From NCBI GenBank assembly GCA_032717465.1, contig CM064632.1, forward strand, positions 30,742,296-30,806,295: 64,000 nt of DNA. The letters are read 5' to 3'. Of this stretch, positions 20,640 through 31,132 are shown one piece after another (position 1 is the stretch's first letter; every line of letters begins with the position of its first letter). Source of the stretch: Coenobita brevimanus (lineage: Eukaryota; Arthropoda; Malacostraca; Decapoda; Coenobitidae). Both the position numbers and the translations under genes were made by a program. The notes beneath the pieces are model-generated. The model did no database searches, was not told where the DNA came from, and saw nothing but the letters and a program-made list of their open reading frames with translations.

Positions 20640-21536
20640 ATCTTAAAGTGTTATGAGCTCAGCAGGCCACGACCTCTCTAGCTGTGTACGCAGCATAAGG
20701 TCAATTATCCCCTCACGCGTGGAAGGAGTTTCATCTTTCTCCATCCACTCATTTAAGTAAGCTGTGAGACGATCAAGGAACTGAACAGCTGTCTCCTTGT
20801 CTTGGAGACGAGCTCACATGAACTGAACTTTGGCGTCGTCTACTGTGAGACCATACGCCTTAATGAGTGCAGCTTTCATCATCTCATATGTGAGATTGTC
20901 TCCACGAATTCTGTGGAGAATATCGAGGGCAGGGCCCTCAAATAGGCTAAGAAACTGAAGCCGCTTAGCTGCCTCATCCAGTTGATATAAGTCTGCCATG
21001 TCCTCAAAACGAGCTATGTACGGCTCGATTCGCTCGCTTTCCTTGTATGAAGGAAGTTTGATGCGTGGGGTCGCCAGGACATGTACAGGGGAAACGCTCG
21101 TGGAGCTTGGACCAACTGCAGCAGACGTGTCTGAAGCCAAGGAATCTCGCTTGAGCTTCATCATTTCATATTCGTGTTTTTCACGTGCTTCTCGCTCCGC
21201 ACGTTCGTGCTCTCGTTCTCTCTCGCATTGTTCACGCTCGTATTCGCGCTGTTCTCGCTCTTGTACTAGTTCGAGTTCGCACTGTTTTTGCTCATGTTCG
21301 CGCTGTTGTCGCTCTTTTTCTAACTCGAGCTGGCGTTGTTTTTGTTCGTGTTCACGCTGTTCTCGCTCATATTCGCGCTGTTCTCGCTCATATTCGCGCT
21401 GTTCTCGCTCACGTTCACGAGCGTCTTTCTCACGTTCTTGCTCGTAATTGAACCGTGAGAGAACGTAACTCTGTATTTTCTCTGGGTCAGTGAGACCCAT
21501 ATCTTTGGCTTCCTGTACATAAGCACTGGCTGCCAT
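20640..21536 (-). pseudogene. gag N-terminal region with Arg/Glu coiled coil (LTR element 1)
   Basis: The frame starts at 21536 (MAASAYVQEAKDMGL). It continues into a long charged repeat (EREQREYEREQ-type, about residues 35-115) predicted to be a coiled coil, then a conserved-looking gag segment (LPSYKESERIEPYIARFEDM). It ends at an in-frame TGA at about 20811-20813. Gag-like sequence continues in the same frame to about 20652, where a stop and a frameshift separate it from the frame starting at 20632. Two lesions therefore split what was probably one gag-protease frame. Gag would form the virus-like particle. Confidence 0.75.
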
Positions 21537-21895
21537 GGCGCTAATTTATTAAGCAAACGAATGCTAATAATACAAATAAAGAATACAGACACAAGCTAGT
21601 GGTGACCAGTCTTATCTAGTTAACTGGCAAAGAATAAATCAAAAATGTAAATGACTGGGAAGACTCAATAATAAACACAATGGGTACGCCGACTTCCCAG
21701 GAGCGAATAAAATCGTCTGGCGTTACCAAGAATAAACTAGAGTTAAGTATTCTATTGATTAATAAAGCAAAATTCACTTGCTAAATTAAGGGTAAACACC
21801 AGTAAGCTTGTGCCTATAAACTTTAATGATAAATACCTAAATATGAATGAGTGAGCACTATCTTGTGAATAGCTTTATAGCTAGGAGTTAATATC

Positions 21896-21914
21896 CTGGA
21901 ATGAGGTCGCCAAT
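21896..21914 (-). promoter_or_regulatory. Primer-binding-site candidate (TTGGCGACC)
   Basis: On the minus strand, TTGGCGACCTCAT begins one base after the inner end of the 5' LTR. The TGGCGACC core resembles the tRNA-Arg-type primer sites reported for mdg1/412-like elements. The same string sits just inside the 5' LTR of the other element (43161). Confidence 0.6.
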
Positions 21915-22943
21915 TGTCACGGGGTTTTTATAATATCAGTGTAATTTTGAAATAAATGCTTAAATGTTATTTAAATTGATAATAATATTCAATAATACTG
22001 AAGAGCAGGGACAATGATTGTCTTGCTAAATCGTGCAACGATTCTCTAAGAACGAGAATTCAAAAACTTCCTCAACAGTACACAGCAGAGACTAATTACT
22101 CACAATTGCTGAATTACTGTACTGTTAGCCTCTGGAGAAAGTTACATCACCCCTGACAATAAATAACTAATACTAATAATAATAACATCAGGTTCTTGCT
22201 GATGCATTAACTCCTATCTGGCACAACGGATTTTAAGTTAATACAACAAGACTGGTCTAAGTACCAGTTATGAAAGCAAACGTTTATGCAAGCTAGGAGC
22301 TATATGGAAAATAAGCTTAATTATGGAGAAATGAAACAAGATTTTACTTTACATTGAGCTCAAGGAAGGAACTGTTAAATTTATTAATCACAAAAAATAA
22401 ATTTAACGTTACAATTCAAATCAAATTAAATGAGACGCACTCACTCACTCACGCAATAGCTAAATACTTACGCCTAGAAAAAAAACACCTTAACTAAACT
22501 CTTATGACTAGGGAAATACAAGAAGGAAATACTATAGTCGATGAATGCTGCGTATCACCCAAGCTGAACTAGGATGGAAGTACTGAAGAACTGTGGAGTT
22601 TGGGTACTAGCTGACCTCACTGCTGGCACAGGACCTCTCTCCGTCGCAGCAACAACTGGACTGAATTCAAATAATGTATAAGCAGGACGCACAGGCCACC
22701 GGAAGAAGGCGTGGCTAACGGTTGAGGGAAGCAGAGGCGAACAATAAAGAACAATAGTATCGCTCAGTACAGCACTTAGTGAAGTGCATTAAATCGGTCA
22801 CTTTTGAAAACAGTGACGAATGTTTTGGAAAGTATACCCCGAAATGGAGGGAGAAACGGTTAGCTGAGCGATACACAGTGAGTTTTCCACTAATAGTTCG
22901 TGGCTTCTCACAAAAAGGAAATGTCGCTAATTGATTCGTGACA
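21915..22943 (-). repeat. LTR (5' LTR of the minus-strand element)
   Basis: 1,029 bp, nearly identical to 16277-17301, with a four-base longer actc repeat near 22440. Its outer end abuts the target duplication GCCAC. Confidence 0.95.
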
Positions 22944-23080
22944 GCCACACCACACACTATCCCACGCCACACTACATTGCATTAAACCATACCACACCAC
23001 ACACCCTACCACTCACTACAGTACATGAAGCCACACCACAGCACACCACACCACACCCTGGCTAGCTATCTCTCACGGGG
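22944..23080. repeat. (CCACA)n pentanucleotide satellite, right part
   Basis: Continuation of the satellite at 15965-16276 beyond the LTR element, more degenerate (ccacaccaca, ctatcccacg). Confidence 0.85.
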
Positions 23081-23339
23081 TGGTCAGAGTGACAAAGTTT
23101 GGATCTTGATGGATGATGAGGTAATCCTGCTCCTGGACAGATACTTAAAACTACCTTACCAGTGACAGGCTCCTATGACTCACTTCCACCTGAATAAAAT
23201 CAACATGGCGTCAGCTAGAGTGAAATACTAGAACTGTTCCATTCATGAGGGGGTTATTCATACCTGGATTATAACTGCCAGGTTACTTTTGTTCACCTTT
23301 GAGATTAAAACGAGTCACACTTCCGCTTCCTACTTCTTT

Positions 23340-23725
23340 TAGTGTTCATTCATTCATCATCTAATCCTGTCCAGGACCAGGCAAGTCGGTCCTGACATTT
23401 AATATGAAAGTGGCCAGCCTCACTCATCCCTGAGTGGCATAATGTGAGTTATAAACCCCAACCACCCGTTGGATATATACCTGAACGGGCTTAATCCAAA
23501 TGGAGCTCTCTAATCACCGACTCAACCACCAGGCACCATGATTTGGTTATATGGTTACCACCAAGCGTACTAAATGGTTTCCTGGGCTTGTCGCTCTGTG
23601 TAGAGTCACCTGTAGACAGAAGGAAGAGGAAAGAATGAAGGAAAGAAGGACAGAAGAGGAAGGAAGGAAGAGAGGGAAGGGCAGGAACTCTGTGGCTGCA
23701 CTACATCGAGGCGGATGCTTAATCC
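23340..23725 (-). mobile_element. tRNA-derived SINE-like repeat, copy 1
   Basis: Shares long blocks with 54828-55330 and 49608-49835 (ctcactcatccctgagtggc; ggttaccacc; aatggtttcctg). On the minus strand it carries an A-box-like TGGTTGAGTCGG (complement of 23517-23528) and a B-box-like GGTATATATCC (complement of 23471-23481) at tRNA-like spacing. This suggests RNA polymerase III ancestry. A GA-rich region (23625-23690) is shared with copy 3. Ends are not defined. Confidence 0.6.
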
Positions 23726-23871
23726 TCGTCACCGTCTTCACTGACATCATCGTCATCATCATCACTGCCATCATGATCATCCCCCATGAATTATGGAAAC
23801 AACCTACACAGTATTCCCTGTAGCGCAACGGCGCTCTCAGAATTGTTATTGTGCACCATTATTACCTGGGG

Positions 23872-24412
23872 AGGGGCTCGGGGACGGGTATTGTTTTCAC
23901 TCGGTTTGTCTGTCTTTCTGTCTGTCTGTCTGTCTTAACAACTTTACGCGAGAACTACTGGTGCGACTTTGACTAAAATTGCAGGGATGATGGGCCATGA
24001 CTTTCTGATCACATGATTAAATTTTGGGCCTAGGCCCAGGCTGTTATGCCAAAAAAAGAAAAAAAAAAAAAACGGAGACCGGTAAAAATAGTTTTTTTAT
24101 TTTTTTGCCATGACTCCTTTCAAATTTCTTTATATCGACATGAAACCAAAAACCTAAAGGTGTATCTTTCAAATCTGCATCCTGTAACATGCCTCATTAC
24201 ACCAGGGGGGTCTTCCCCCGGTTATCAGTCGGGGGGTCAGTGTCAGGTGGGTCGGGTCTAAAATTTCATATGGGCATAAAATGGTTAATTTTCACCCGAT
24301 TTATTCCAAATTTGATATGTGACATGTTGGATTAGATATCCTGCTGTGTTTATACGTCAGCACTAAAATGACTGCCGGGGACGGATTTGCTGTGCCTTGG
24401 CACCTCTTCTTG
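23872..24412 (+). mobile_element. Dispersed repeat D, copy 1
   Basis: The head contains tattgttttcactcggtttg plus a (TGTC)n run and ttaacaactttacgcgagaa. The tail contains gatttgctgtgccttggcac. The same head and tail occur at 55790-56553, so both are copies of one element. Between them are a long A-run (24049-24075) and a gggcctaggccc palindrome. No coding capacity is seen. Similar tgtctgtc...aacaac repeats are common in marine invertebrate genomes, but I cannot assign a class. Confidence 0.55.
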
Positions 24413-24660
24413 TTTTATATATTTCCCTTTCAGTTTTTGCTGGCGGCCACACAAAAAGAGTGGTGTGGATTGACGTGGATATCAAGGGGCGGCAACCTGG
24501 TCTTATAGATAATATGGGATGGGGTGAACTAAAAGGGGCAATAACCTGGCTTGACAGGCAGTAAGCGGAGACCCCAGCAATAATCCAATGTTTTAGTTAC
24601 TATGCCGCGCGTTGACGTGGATATGAAGGGCAAGCAGCCTGGTGTGACTGGATGAATGCG

Positions 24661-24661
<1 letters not shown>

Positions 24662-24755
<94 letters not shown>
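24662..24755. repeat. (AC)n microsatellite, ~94 bp
   Basis: Uninterrupted AC repeat. Confidence 0.97.
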
Positions 24756-24757
<2 letters not shown>

Positions 24758-24819
24758 ACTGGCCAATAGGATCTAGGTATGGAGTCAACTATTGTCGCTT
24801 ATCTGACTGCATGAATGGG

Positions 24820-25125
24820 GATGTGGGGAGAAGAGAGGAGGAAAGGGGAGGGAAAACAGGGTCAGGTGGGGAGGAGAGGAGAGGGGAAATTGTCAGGTGG
24901 GGAGGAGAGGGGATAGATAGTAGGGTCAGATGGGGAGGAGAGAGAAAGGAAAATAATGGCAAGCAGGGGTACTATGATAGAAAGTGTGGAAGGAAAAGGA
25001 ATATAGGAGGAGAAGGGGAGGAGAGGCTGGGATTTTAGGGAGACAGAGAGGAAATGAGGTGAAGTGATGTGGAGACGGAGAGGGAGAGAAAAGGAGAAGG
25101 AAGTGAGGTGAATACACACTACAAG
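24820..25125. repeat. Purine-rich tract with gtcaggtggggaggagagg repeats
   Basis: G/A-rich; the string gtcaggtggggaggagag occurs at about 24861, 24893 and, as gtcagatggggaggagag, at 24925, giving a ~32 bp short tandem repeat within the tract. Confidence 0.75.
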
Positions 25126-25305
25126 CCACACATAGAGGGTCATTGGGCAGGCTTTAAAAACACTTGTAAGAGACAGTTTGCTGACACTTAGAAAACTTGC
25201 CTCCGTCTCCCAGCAACTGCACTGCGGTTCTCATAAAGCCCTTCAGAGCGAGAGGGGGTGTTTCCTGAAAGCTGTGTGTAGGCTGAATAAAGTCCTTCCT
25301 GCTGT

Positions 25306-25308
<3 letters not shown>

Positions 25309-25401
<93 letters not shown>
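25309..25401. repeat. (CT)n(AC)n compound microsatellite
   Basis: CT repeats from 25309 to 25350 switch directly to AC repeats up to 25401. Confidence 0.97.
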
Positions 25402-25404
<3 letters not shown>

Positions 25405-26069
25405 GCTATATTAGCAAATGGTGGTGTATAATAAAATTAGATAAGGCAAAACTAATATTTATTTCAGTACTTCATTTTTCACTTTTTGACCTAGAAATAT
25501 ACTTTTTTCGCAATAATGTTGTGAGAAGTAGTTATAGGTTCTGTATTTCCCAACATTTTGGTATAAAAGCAAGTAGTGTAGCTTAATTAGTACCATTTAT
25601 GCAAAAAATACGTTAATGCATGTAGCATGACGAAGTGAAGAAATTCAGATATGTATGTGTAGACGGGCAGCATAGATGCATATTGTTGTCGTGTCCACAG
25701 GTGGAAATGGAGTCAAAAGCTTCCTAAACTAAAAAAACTGAGGGCTGATTATTGGACATTGCGTCATCGGGTAACGAGTGGTTGACATTTGGACACCATA
25801 TACGTCATCCAGTAAAGAGCAGTTGAGATTAATTGAGACTGCGCATCCACCCTCGGTCGCGAATACCAACTGGAATGACGGAAGTGTATTATTTCATCTA
25901 ACACAAGGAGAACTGACTCAACCAAGAGTGAGTCACAGGAGCTTGAGTGTTAAGAGTCAGGGTGGCCTCGTGTAAGAAAAAGTTGAATGAAATGAAAAAT
26001 TATTCCAAAAAAGGTTAAAAAAATGGAGTGCAGTGAAAAAATGTGTGGATGGAGATAAGTGGACTGTGA

Positions 26070-26074
<5 letters not shown>
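25402..26074. other. Non-coding stretch, nothing recognised
   Basis: AT-leaning single-copy-looking DNA with no protein similarity or clear repeat by eye. Confidence 0.4.
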
Positions 26075-26124
<50 letters not shown>

Positions 26125-26518
26125 ATATAACAACCTATATAATCACAGTCATCATACAGTATAGTCCAGGCTCTATATTAAGTCCACTGGCTCCATCCCC
26201 CCCCCCTCCGGTAAGTAATGCCAACACGGGGACATTATCATTGTAAAATATTTTCAGGTCCAATAAATTTTCTAGTTACTCTCGGCTGTACACGTCCACC
26301 GTCCTCATGGGTATTGCAAATTAAGTCCATTAATTAGGCCCCGCTGGATGATAATTTAGAGCTGCCTGCACAGAGAACGAGCCGGCAGTACCATCAATAT
26401 GCCGAGTTACTGGGTTGGGTTGCCGACTGTCGGGTTAGGCCGGCGACAAGTGAGGCGAACAAAAGATTATAACTTGTGCCAGCTGCTCTTGCAACACACG
26501 TGCATGTACACTGACACG

Positions 26519-26597
<79 letters not shown>
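26075..26597. repeat. (GT)n at 26075-26120 and (AC)n at 26520-26597
   Basis: Two dinucleotide tracts of opposite strand sense flank about 400 bp of unrecognised non-coding sequence that includes a C-run (26198-26208). Confidence 0.93.
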
Positions 26598-26598
<1 letters not shown>

Positions 26599-26922
26599 TC
26601 TTCGATCCTCTCTTTCTTCCAGTTCTTCCCTGCCTACCTCCCTACCCTCTCCCTATCCTGCACTCTAAACTCCCCCTCTCTCTTCTCTAACTCCCCCCAG
26701 AGGACCTTCCACTTCTTCGTAAGGACACAAGGTCATGAATTTTTATCCCCTTTTCACTTCAATTCGGCTCTGTCACATCAAATAGCCCAGTCGTTTGTTC
26801 CAGCGGCGTAAACCCTGTGTGTCCCAACCTTCACCCCGCCGCCTCTCTCCTTACTGCTCTCTCTAGCTTCTTTATTGTCAGTCGCTTTCTTCTTTCTTTA
26901 TTATTGTTTTGTTTGTGCTCTT

Positions 26923-26985
<63 letters not shown>

Positions 26986-27282
26986 CATTCTGTCCATCGT
27001 CCTCTTCCTTTCCCGTCCCCCACCTATACTTAACTCCTTCCATTTCCTCGTGATTCCTTAGCTGTACCCTTTATTCTCTCGCTCTCATCTTTTTCCTTAC
27101 TACTCTCTTTCCTCTTCTCTGCTCTTCTTCACTCATTGCTTTCTTTCCTTCTCCCATCGTCCTGCACACTCTTCACGTCTTCCTTCTTCTCTCCCTTCTC
27201 CATTTTTGCCGCTGCCTCTCTCCCATCTCTCTTGTCTCATTCCCTGCACACTCCCCTTCCTCTTCTCCTTCGTCTCTTTTCC

Positions 27283-27347
<65 letters not shown>

Positions 27348-27620
27348 CTCTCCCCTCTCCCTCCCTCCCTATCTCTCGCTTCCTGCTTCTTTTCTCTCAT
27401 CCTTTACCCCTCTCCTCTATCCTTAACTTTGCTTCCTTCCTCACCTTTTCATTTCTCTCCGTCCATCTCCTCCATTCGTCTCCCTTATTCCTCTCTCCGT
27501 CTTTCATTGCTGCCATCTTCCTCTTTATTCCTCTTGCCCTTCTCCTTTCTCTCCATTCCTCTCCCTGCTTCCCTATCTCCTCCTCACCCACCCAGCCCGT
27601 CCTCCGGAATCCCACTTCCA
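26598..27620. repeat. Pyrimidine-rich tract with two (CT)n runs
   Basis: About 1 kb of T/C-dominated plus strand, with pure CT runs at 26927-26982 and 27287-27343. Both strands show long open frames here (Ser/Leu-rich or Arg/Glu-rich), as expected from a CT repeat. Confidence 0.9.
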
Positions 27621-28000
27621 GCTAATCACATGCATAATCCTGCCAGGGTGAGCGCATGTAAGGCTCCGTCGCCAGAATTGGTGATACTGGTGAAAAGTCG
27701 AGTTTATTTCCTTTCTGGCTGTCGCTTTGCTATCTTTGCGTCGCCTTCAGCTCTCACGGGATGCTGGTAAATATTGACTTTGAGAAACGCTGTGATGTAA
27801 ATGGAGATATGGCCCTTGTGTGAGCGCTACTATACTGTTCTTGCATGTGTGTAAATGTTGACTTTTGGAAACGTTTTGATATTCGGAAATAGATATGGAT
27901 CGTTGCATTAATCTTCAAAATTGTGTAAATGTTGACTCTGGGGAACGCCATTTTCATTTTCATTAACTACTGACATTTTCTTGCAGCGTTGTTTTATATA
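27621..28000. other. Short repeat of gtaaatgttgactttgg, otherwise nothing recognised
   Basis: The string taaatgttgactttgrgaaacg appears at about 27770, 27851 and 27926 (last copy tgttgactctggggaacg), giving a decayed tandem repeat of roughly 80 bp. No gene is seen. Confidence 0.45.
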
Positions 28001-28007
28001 TCTACAT

Positions 28008-28255
28008 CTGTCTATCTATCTATCTGTCTGTCTGTCTGTTTGTCTGTTCATGTATTATATCTATATCTGTCTATCTGTCTGTCTATCTCTGTCTGTCTGT
28101 CTGTCTGTCTGTCAGTCTGTCTGTCTGTCTCTGTCTGTCTGTCTGTCTCTGTCTGTCTGTCTGTCTCTGTCTGTCTCTGTCTGTCTGTCTCTGTCTGTCT
28201 GTCTCTGTCTCTCTGTCTGTCTGTCTGTCTCTGTCTCTCTCTCTCTCTCTAAAAT

Positions 28256-28331
<76 letters not shown>
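28008..28331. repeat. (TCTG)n / (TCTGTC)n followed by (AC)n
   Basis: Tetranucleotide TCTG/TCTA repeats with interspersed TCTC run to about 28250; an AC run follows at 28257-28331. Confidence 0.95.
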
Positions 28332-28335
<4 letters not shown>

Positions 28336-28574
28336 CATGCCAATAATGGCACGCGTTGTATTCAACTCTGAACGCACTTATGGCACATGGTGAGTTCAGA
28401 TCAAACGTGCCGCCTCACCTGCTGTTTAGTGCATACTGTACAGTATACAGGTCAACACGGATCCTGTTTATTTCACAAGAGGATACGTGTACTATACCAG
28501 AGACAAACTCTGACAAGTGTCATACATTTACCGATTTTACCTACAAGTTTTGCCTCCCAAGTCCTTGTTAATTC

Positions 28575-28703
28575 AGCTGCCTCCAGACGATTTTATTCGG
28601 CTTAGAGAAACCGTCCTATAGTGAAGGGTGTAGTGAAGGATGTATCATGCCTCTCAAATTCGACAAGTGTTCCTAAGTTGAGTAAAGTAAATTGGGTGGT
28701 AAC
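28575..28703. mobile_element. MITE-like hairpin repeat, family B
   Basis: The left arm gcctccagacgattttattc and the complement of the right arm (caacttaggaac, caatttactttactc) form an imperfect inverted repeat of ~128 bp. The CAGACGATTTTATT core is shared with copies at 32.2, 34.9, 41.5 and 52.6 kb. Confidence 0.5.
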
Positions 28704-28984
28704 AAATACTGTATGCAAATCATGTACATACATTGAATGGAGTTGCTTCATTTTTTACTGAAGTTGCCATACATGAGATTTTGCACGGGTATTGCCAAGT
28801 GTACTGCCCTTCGCCTACAGGCTTTTATTCGTGAAGCCCACAGGCACATATCTGAGAGCTTCCGTCTTTTTTCAGCTTTTGAAAATGCTCTCGAACGAAC
28901 ATGTTCCTTCTGCTGAGCGGGACAGCGTTAACATATGAGTGCGAGACAATGGTGTAACAGGAAATGTGAAGTTTTACAGAGATT

Positions 28985-29520
28985 TTTTTTTTTTTACTGG
29001 GAATGTTGTTGATGATTATGGTGATAATGATAACGACGGTGATGACGAGGATGGTTGTTGTTTTTGTTGTTGTTGTGTTCCCTGGCTCATCTGGGCGTAA
29101 ACCCGATGGACTGTAGTGTAAAACTGCCCTTATCTTACAGTCCACCGTCCCCTTGTCAGAGGATAGGGAGGTAGTTGGTGGACGCATTTATCGGTGAGCT
29201 TCCTAGTTATATTATTGTCACCTCGTGAAGGCGTCCCTTACCAGAGATGATGATTAGGATGATATAGGAAGAGAAAAATGTTTTGTTGTTATTGTTGTTG
29301 TTGATGAAGGTAATAATATATAATGTAGTTGTCGATGATGATGATGATAATGATGATGACAGACCGGGTACCAGTTAGAATTTTTTTTTGTAATTGAAAT
29401 CAGTAGAGTTGTAGTAGTAGTAGTAGCAGTAGTAGTAGTTGTTGTAGTAGTAGTAGTAGTAGTAGTGGTAGTAGTTGTTGTTGTTATTGTAGTTGTTGTT
29501 GTTTTTTGTTGTTGCTGTTT
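28985..29520. repeat. Trinucleotide-rich region (GTT, GAT, TAG)
   Basis: GTT/GAT-rich segments at 29005-29085 and 29280-29360 and a (TAG)n/(GTT)n run at 29408-29516. 29090-29215 between them resembles no known repeat. Confidence 0.8.
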
Positions 29521-29651
29521 GACCCCGGTCTTCCTTGTCGAGGAGACACGTAGACCCATATGAGGTTGAGTTGATAATAATGAAAGTTTGACCGATGAAC
29601 TATTGGATATACATACTATTTCACTGGGCACTCTGTGGGTATAGTTCATTC

Positions 29652-29842
29652 ACTTTAACTTGACACAAATTTTCCTCCTCCTGCAGCTTATTTTCAAATA
29701 GCTCAGTGGCAGAGAAAGACAATACTGTGGCACTACATCTCTTATGTAGCACTTCTTCGTGACCAGCGCCGTCTTCTGGAGTTAATCTATTGACTCATCA
29801 TTCAAGATGGGGGGATGGCAATTTTAGGTTAAAATAAAGTGA
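29652..29842 (+). mobile_element. MITE-like repeat, family C
   Basis: Terminal inverted repeats (left tttaacttgacacaaatttt; right complement resembling ttattttaacctaaaatt) flank ~190 bp containing tagctcagtggcagagaaag and cactacatc. Similar copies lie at 35.1, 41.1 and, inverted, 51.7 kb. The internal tRNA-like A box (TAGCTCAGTGG) leaves open a SINE origin. Confidence 0.6.
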
Positions 29843-29924
29843 AGAGAGAATTGTTTCCCGACCTTTATGATTTGTTGATCTTGTTTCTGAATCTTACCTA
29901 CCCCATTTATCGCAGTGGAAGTAT

Positions 29925-30001
29925 GATGGTGATGATGATGATATGATGTGACGGTGATTGATGATGATGGTGATGGTCATGATGATGATGATGATGATGA
30001 A

Positions 30002-30033
<32 letters not shown>

Positions 30034-30085
30034 ATGATGGTGATGATGATGGTAATGGCGCTGGTGATGATGATGATGTCGAGAG
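29925..30085. repeat. (GAT)n trinucleotide region
   Basis: GAT/GGT triplets dominate; the minus strand reads as His/Ile-rich frames, a compositional artefact. Confidence 0.92.
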
Positions 30086-30129
30086 ACTGATAATATAAAG
30101 CTATTTTCATCCATATCATTGTTGACGCT

Positions 30130-30245
30130 CAGGCAGCTATGACTCATTTTCAGGTAAACAGAATCGTCTGAGGTTAACTGGGATAGAATACTACAGCTGT
30201 CACTCTTCTGAATGAAAATCGTCTTGGGTTAAACAGACTAAAATA
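30130..30245. mobile_element. Partial family B repeats
   Basis: Two AATCGTCTK-type motifs (cagaatcgtctgaggttaac near 30160 and aaaatcgtcttgggttaaac near 30219) match the family B arm in reverse orientation, about 60 bp apart. Confidence 0.4.
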
Positions 30246-30259
30246 CGGGACTTCTAACC

Positions 30260-30261
<2 letters not shown>

Positions 30262-30292
<31 letters not shown>
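30262..30292. repeat. (GA)n microsatellite
   Basis: Pure GA run of ~31 bp. Confidence 0.95.
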
Positions 30293-30295
<3 letters not shown>

Positions 30296-30380
30296 TAAAT
30301 CTCTCTGTCTTTCCCACAGGTGAGTTCTGCTTCGTCTTACCTGTCGCTGGTGTCGTCGTGGTATGTGCTGAAGTAATTTA

Positions 30381-30550
30381 GGCTCCTTTGCACCTCTTCC
30401 TTAACGACTTATTTTTGGATATGCCTGGTTTGTATCCTTTAGCACGTAATTTTTGCAGCGTATGGTGATATTGGATGGATTTATGTAACGCGGAACAGTA
30501 AGGTGTAATAAACAAAATAAATCACTTAAGAAAAGGTGTTATGGAGCTTC
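30381..30550. mobile_element. MITE-like hairpin repeat, family A
   Basis: The left arm (ggctcctttgcacctcttcc, then ttaacgacttattt) pairs with the complement of the right arm (aaataaatcacttaagaaaa, then ggtgttatggagctt). The arms are ~45 bp including the outer gctcc/ggagc bases, which extends the terminal repeat beyond what other copies show. Confidence 0.65.
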
Positions 30551-31130
30551 CTTATGCTATAAGAATACGGGCCCATGCGCATCAGGGTGTGTCCTGGGAT
30601 GGCTTGGAGAGGAAGGAGAAGTAAACCAAGATATACTGTATAGTCACGTTTTATTAGGAAGTTTTCTTAGACCTCTTCCTAATTAATTTGTTTCTATACT
30701 GTATATGCCACGATGATAGACTTTTGTGTGGAATTGATGCAGTGTGTGAAATTAATGCAATGTATGATTTATGCAGTGTGTGTTGGTATTTAAGAGATCT
30801 GAAGAGTATGAGAGAATTTGGATAAGTAATAATAAAGACAAAGAAAAGGAAGATAAAAGAAATACTAAGACTCCTAAGCTAGCGAGACACTAGTGGAAGG
30901 ACAAGTGACTGTATACGATGGAGGGTGGCGTGTCGTGGTAGGATTGGTTGTTACTGAAGAGGGATAGAGAACACCATCAAGTTATATAAGTGTAGTATGG
31001 AGAAGAGCAAGAGGTACACCAAGACTCAGAGGAAGGAATTGGGTGATAGGGTGCATGAAGGAGGGCGATTTGTCATGGGAGGAGGGGTCGTTACTGAGTA
31101 GGGATAGAAACTCATAAGGATTCTCGTTCT
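30551..31130. other. Non-coding stretch, nothing recognised
   Basis: No gene or repeat was identified; two similar strings (ggagggtggcgtgtcgtgg and gagggcgatttgtcatggg) hint at a decayed duplication near 30920 and 31060. Confidence 0.35.
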
Positions 31131-31132
31131 CA

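Larger units (their letters stand above)
16272..22948 (-). mobile_element. Ty3/gypsy-type LTR retrotransposon, non-autonomous, 5 bp target duplication
   Basis: Two LTRs (16277-17301 and 21915-22943) begin TGTCACG and end GTGACA. They flank about 4.6 kb and are bordered by the direct repeat GCCAC (16272-16276 and 22944-22948). Coding remnants run on the minus strand: gag, aspartic protease, then an integrase zinc-binding domain. No reverse transcriptase, RNase H or integrase catalytic core is present; a tandem array at 17887-19195 occupies the space before the 3' LTR. The LTRs differ by about five substitutions and one 4 bp indel over ~1025 bp by eye, implying recent insertion. Mobilisation must have used enzymes supplied in trans. 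Confidence 0.93.

Noticed and set aside
23870..24260. Protein gene candidate at 24046-24261
   Set aside because: The frame begins in an A-run and lies inside a dispersed repeat; no similarity or codon bias.
29254..29649. Poly-Thr minus-strand frame
   Set aside because: It is caused by the TAG/GTT trinucleotide run at 29408-29516.
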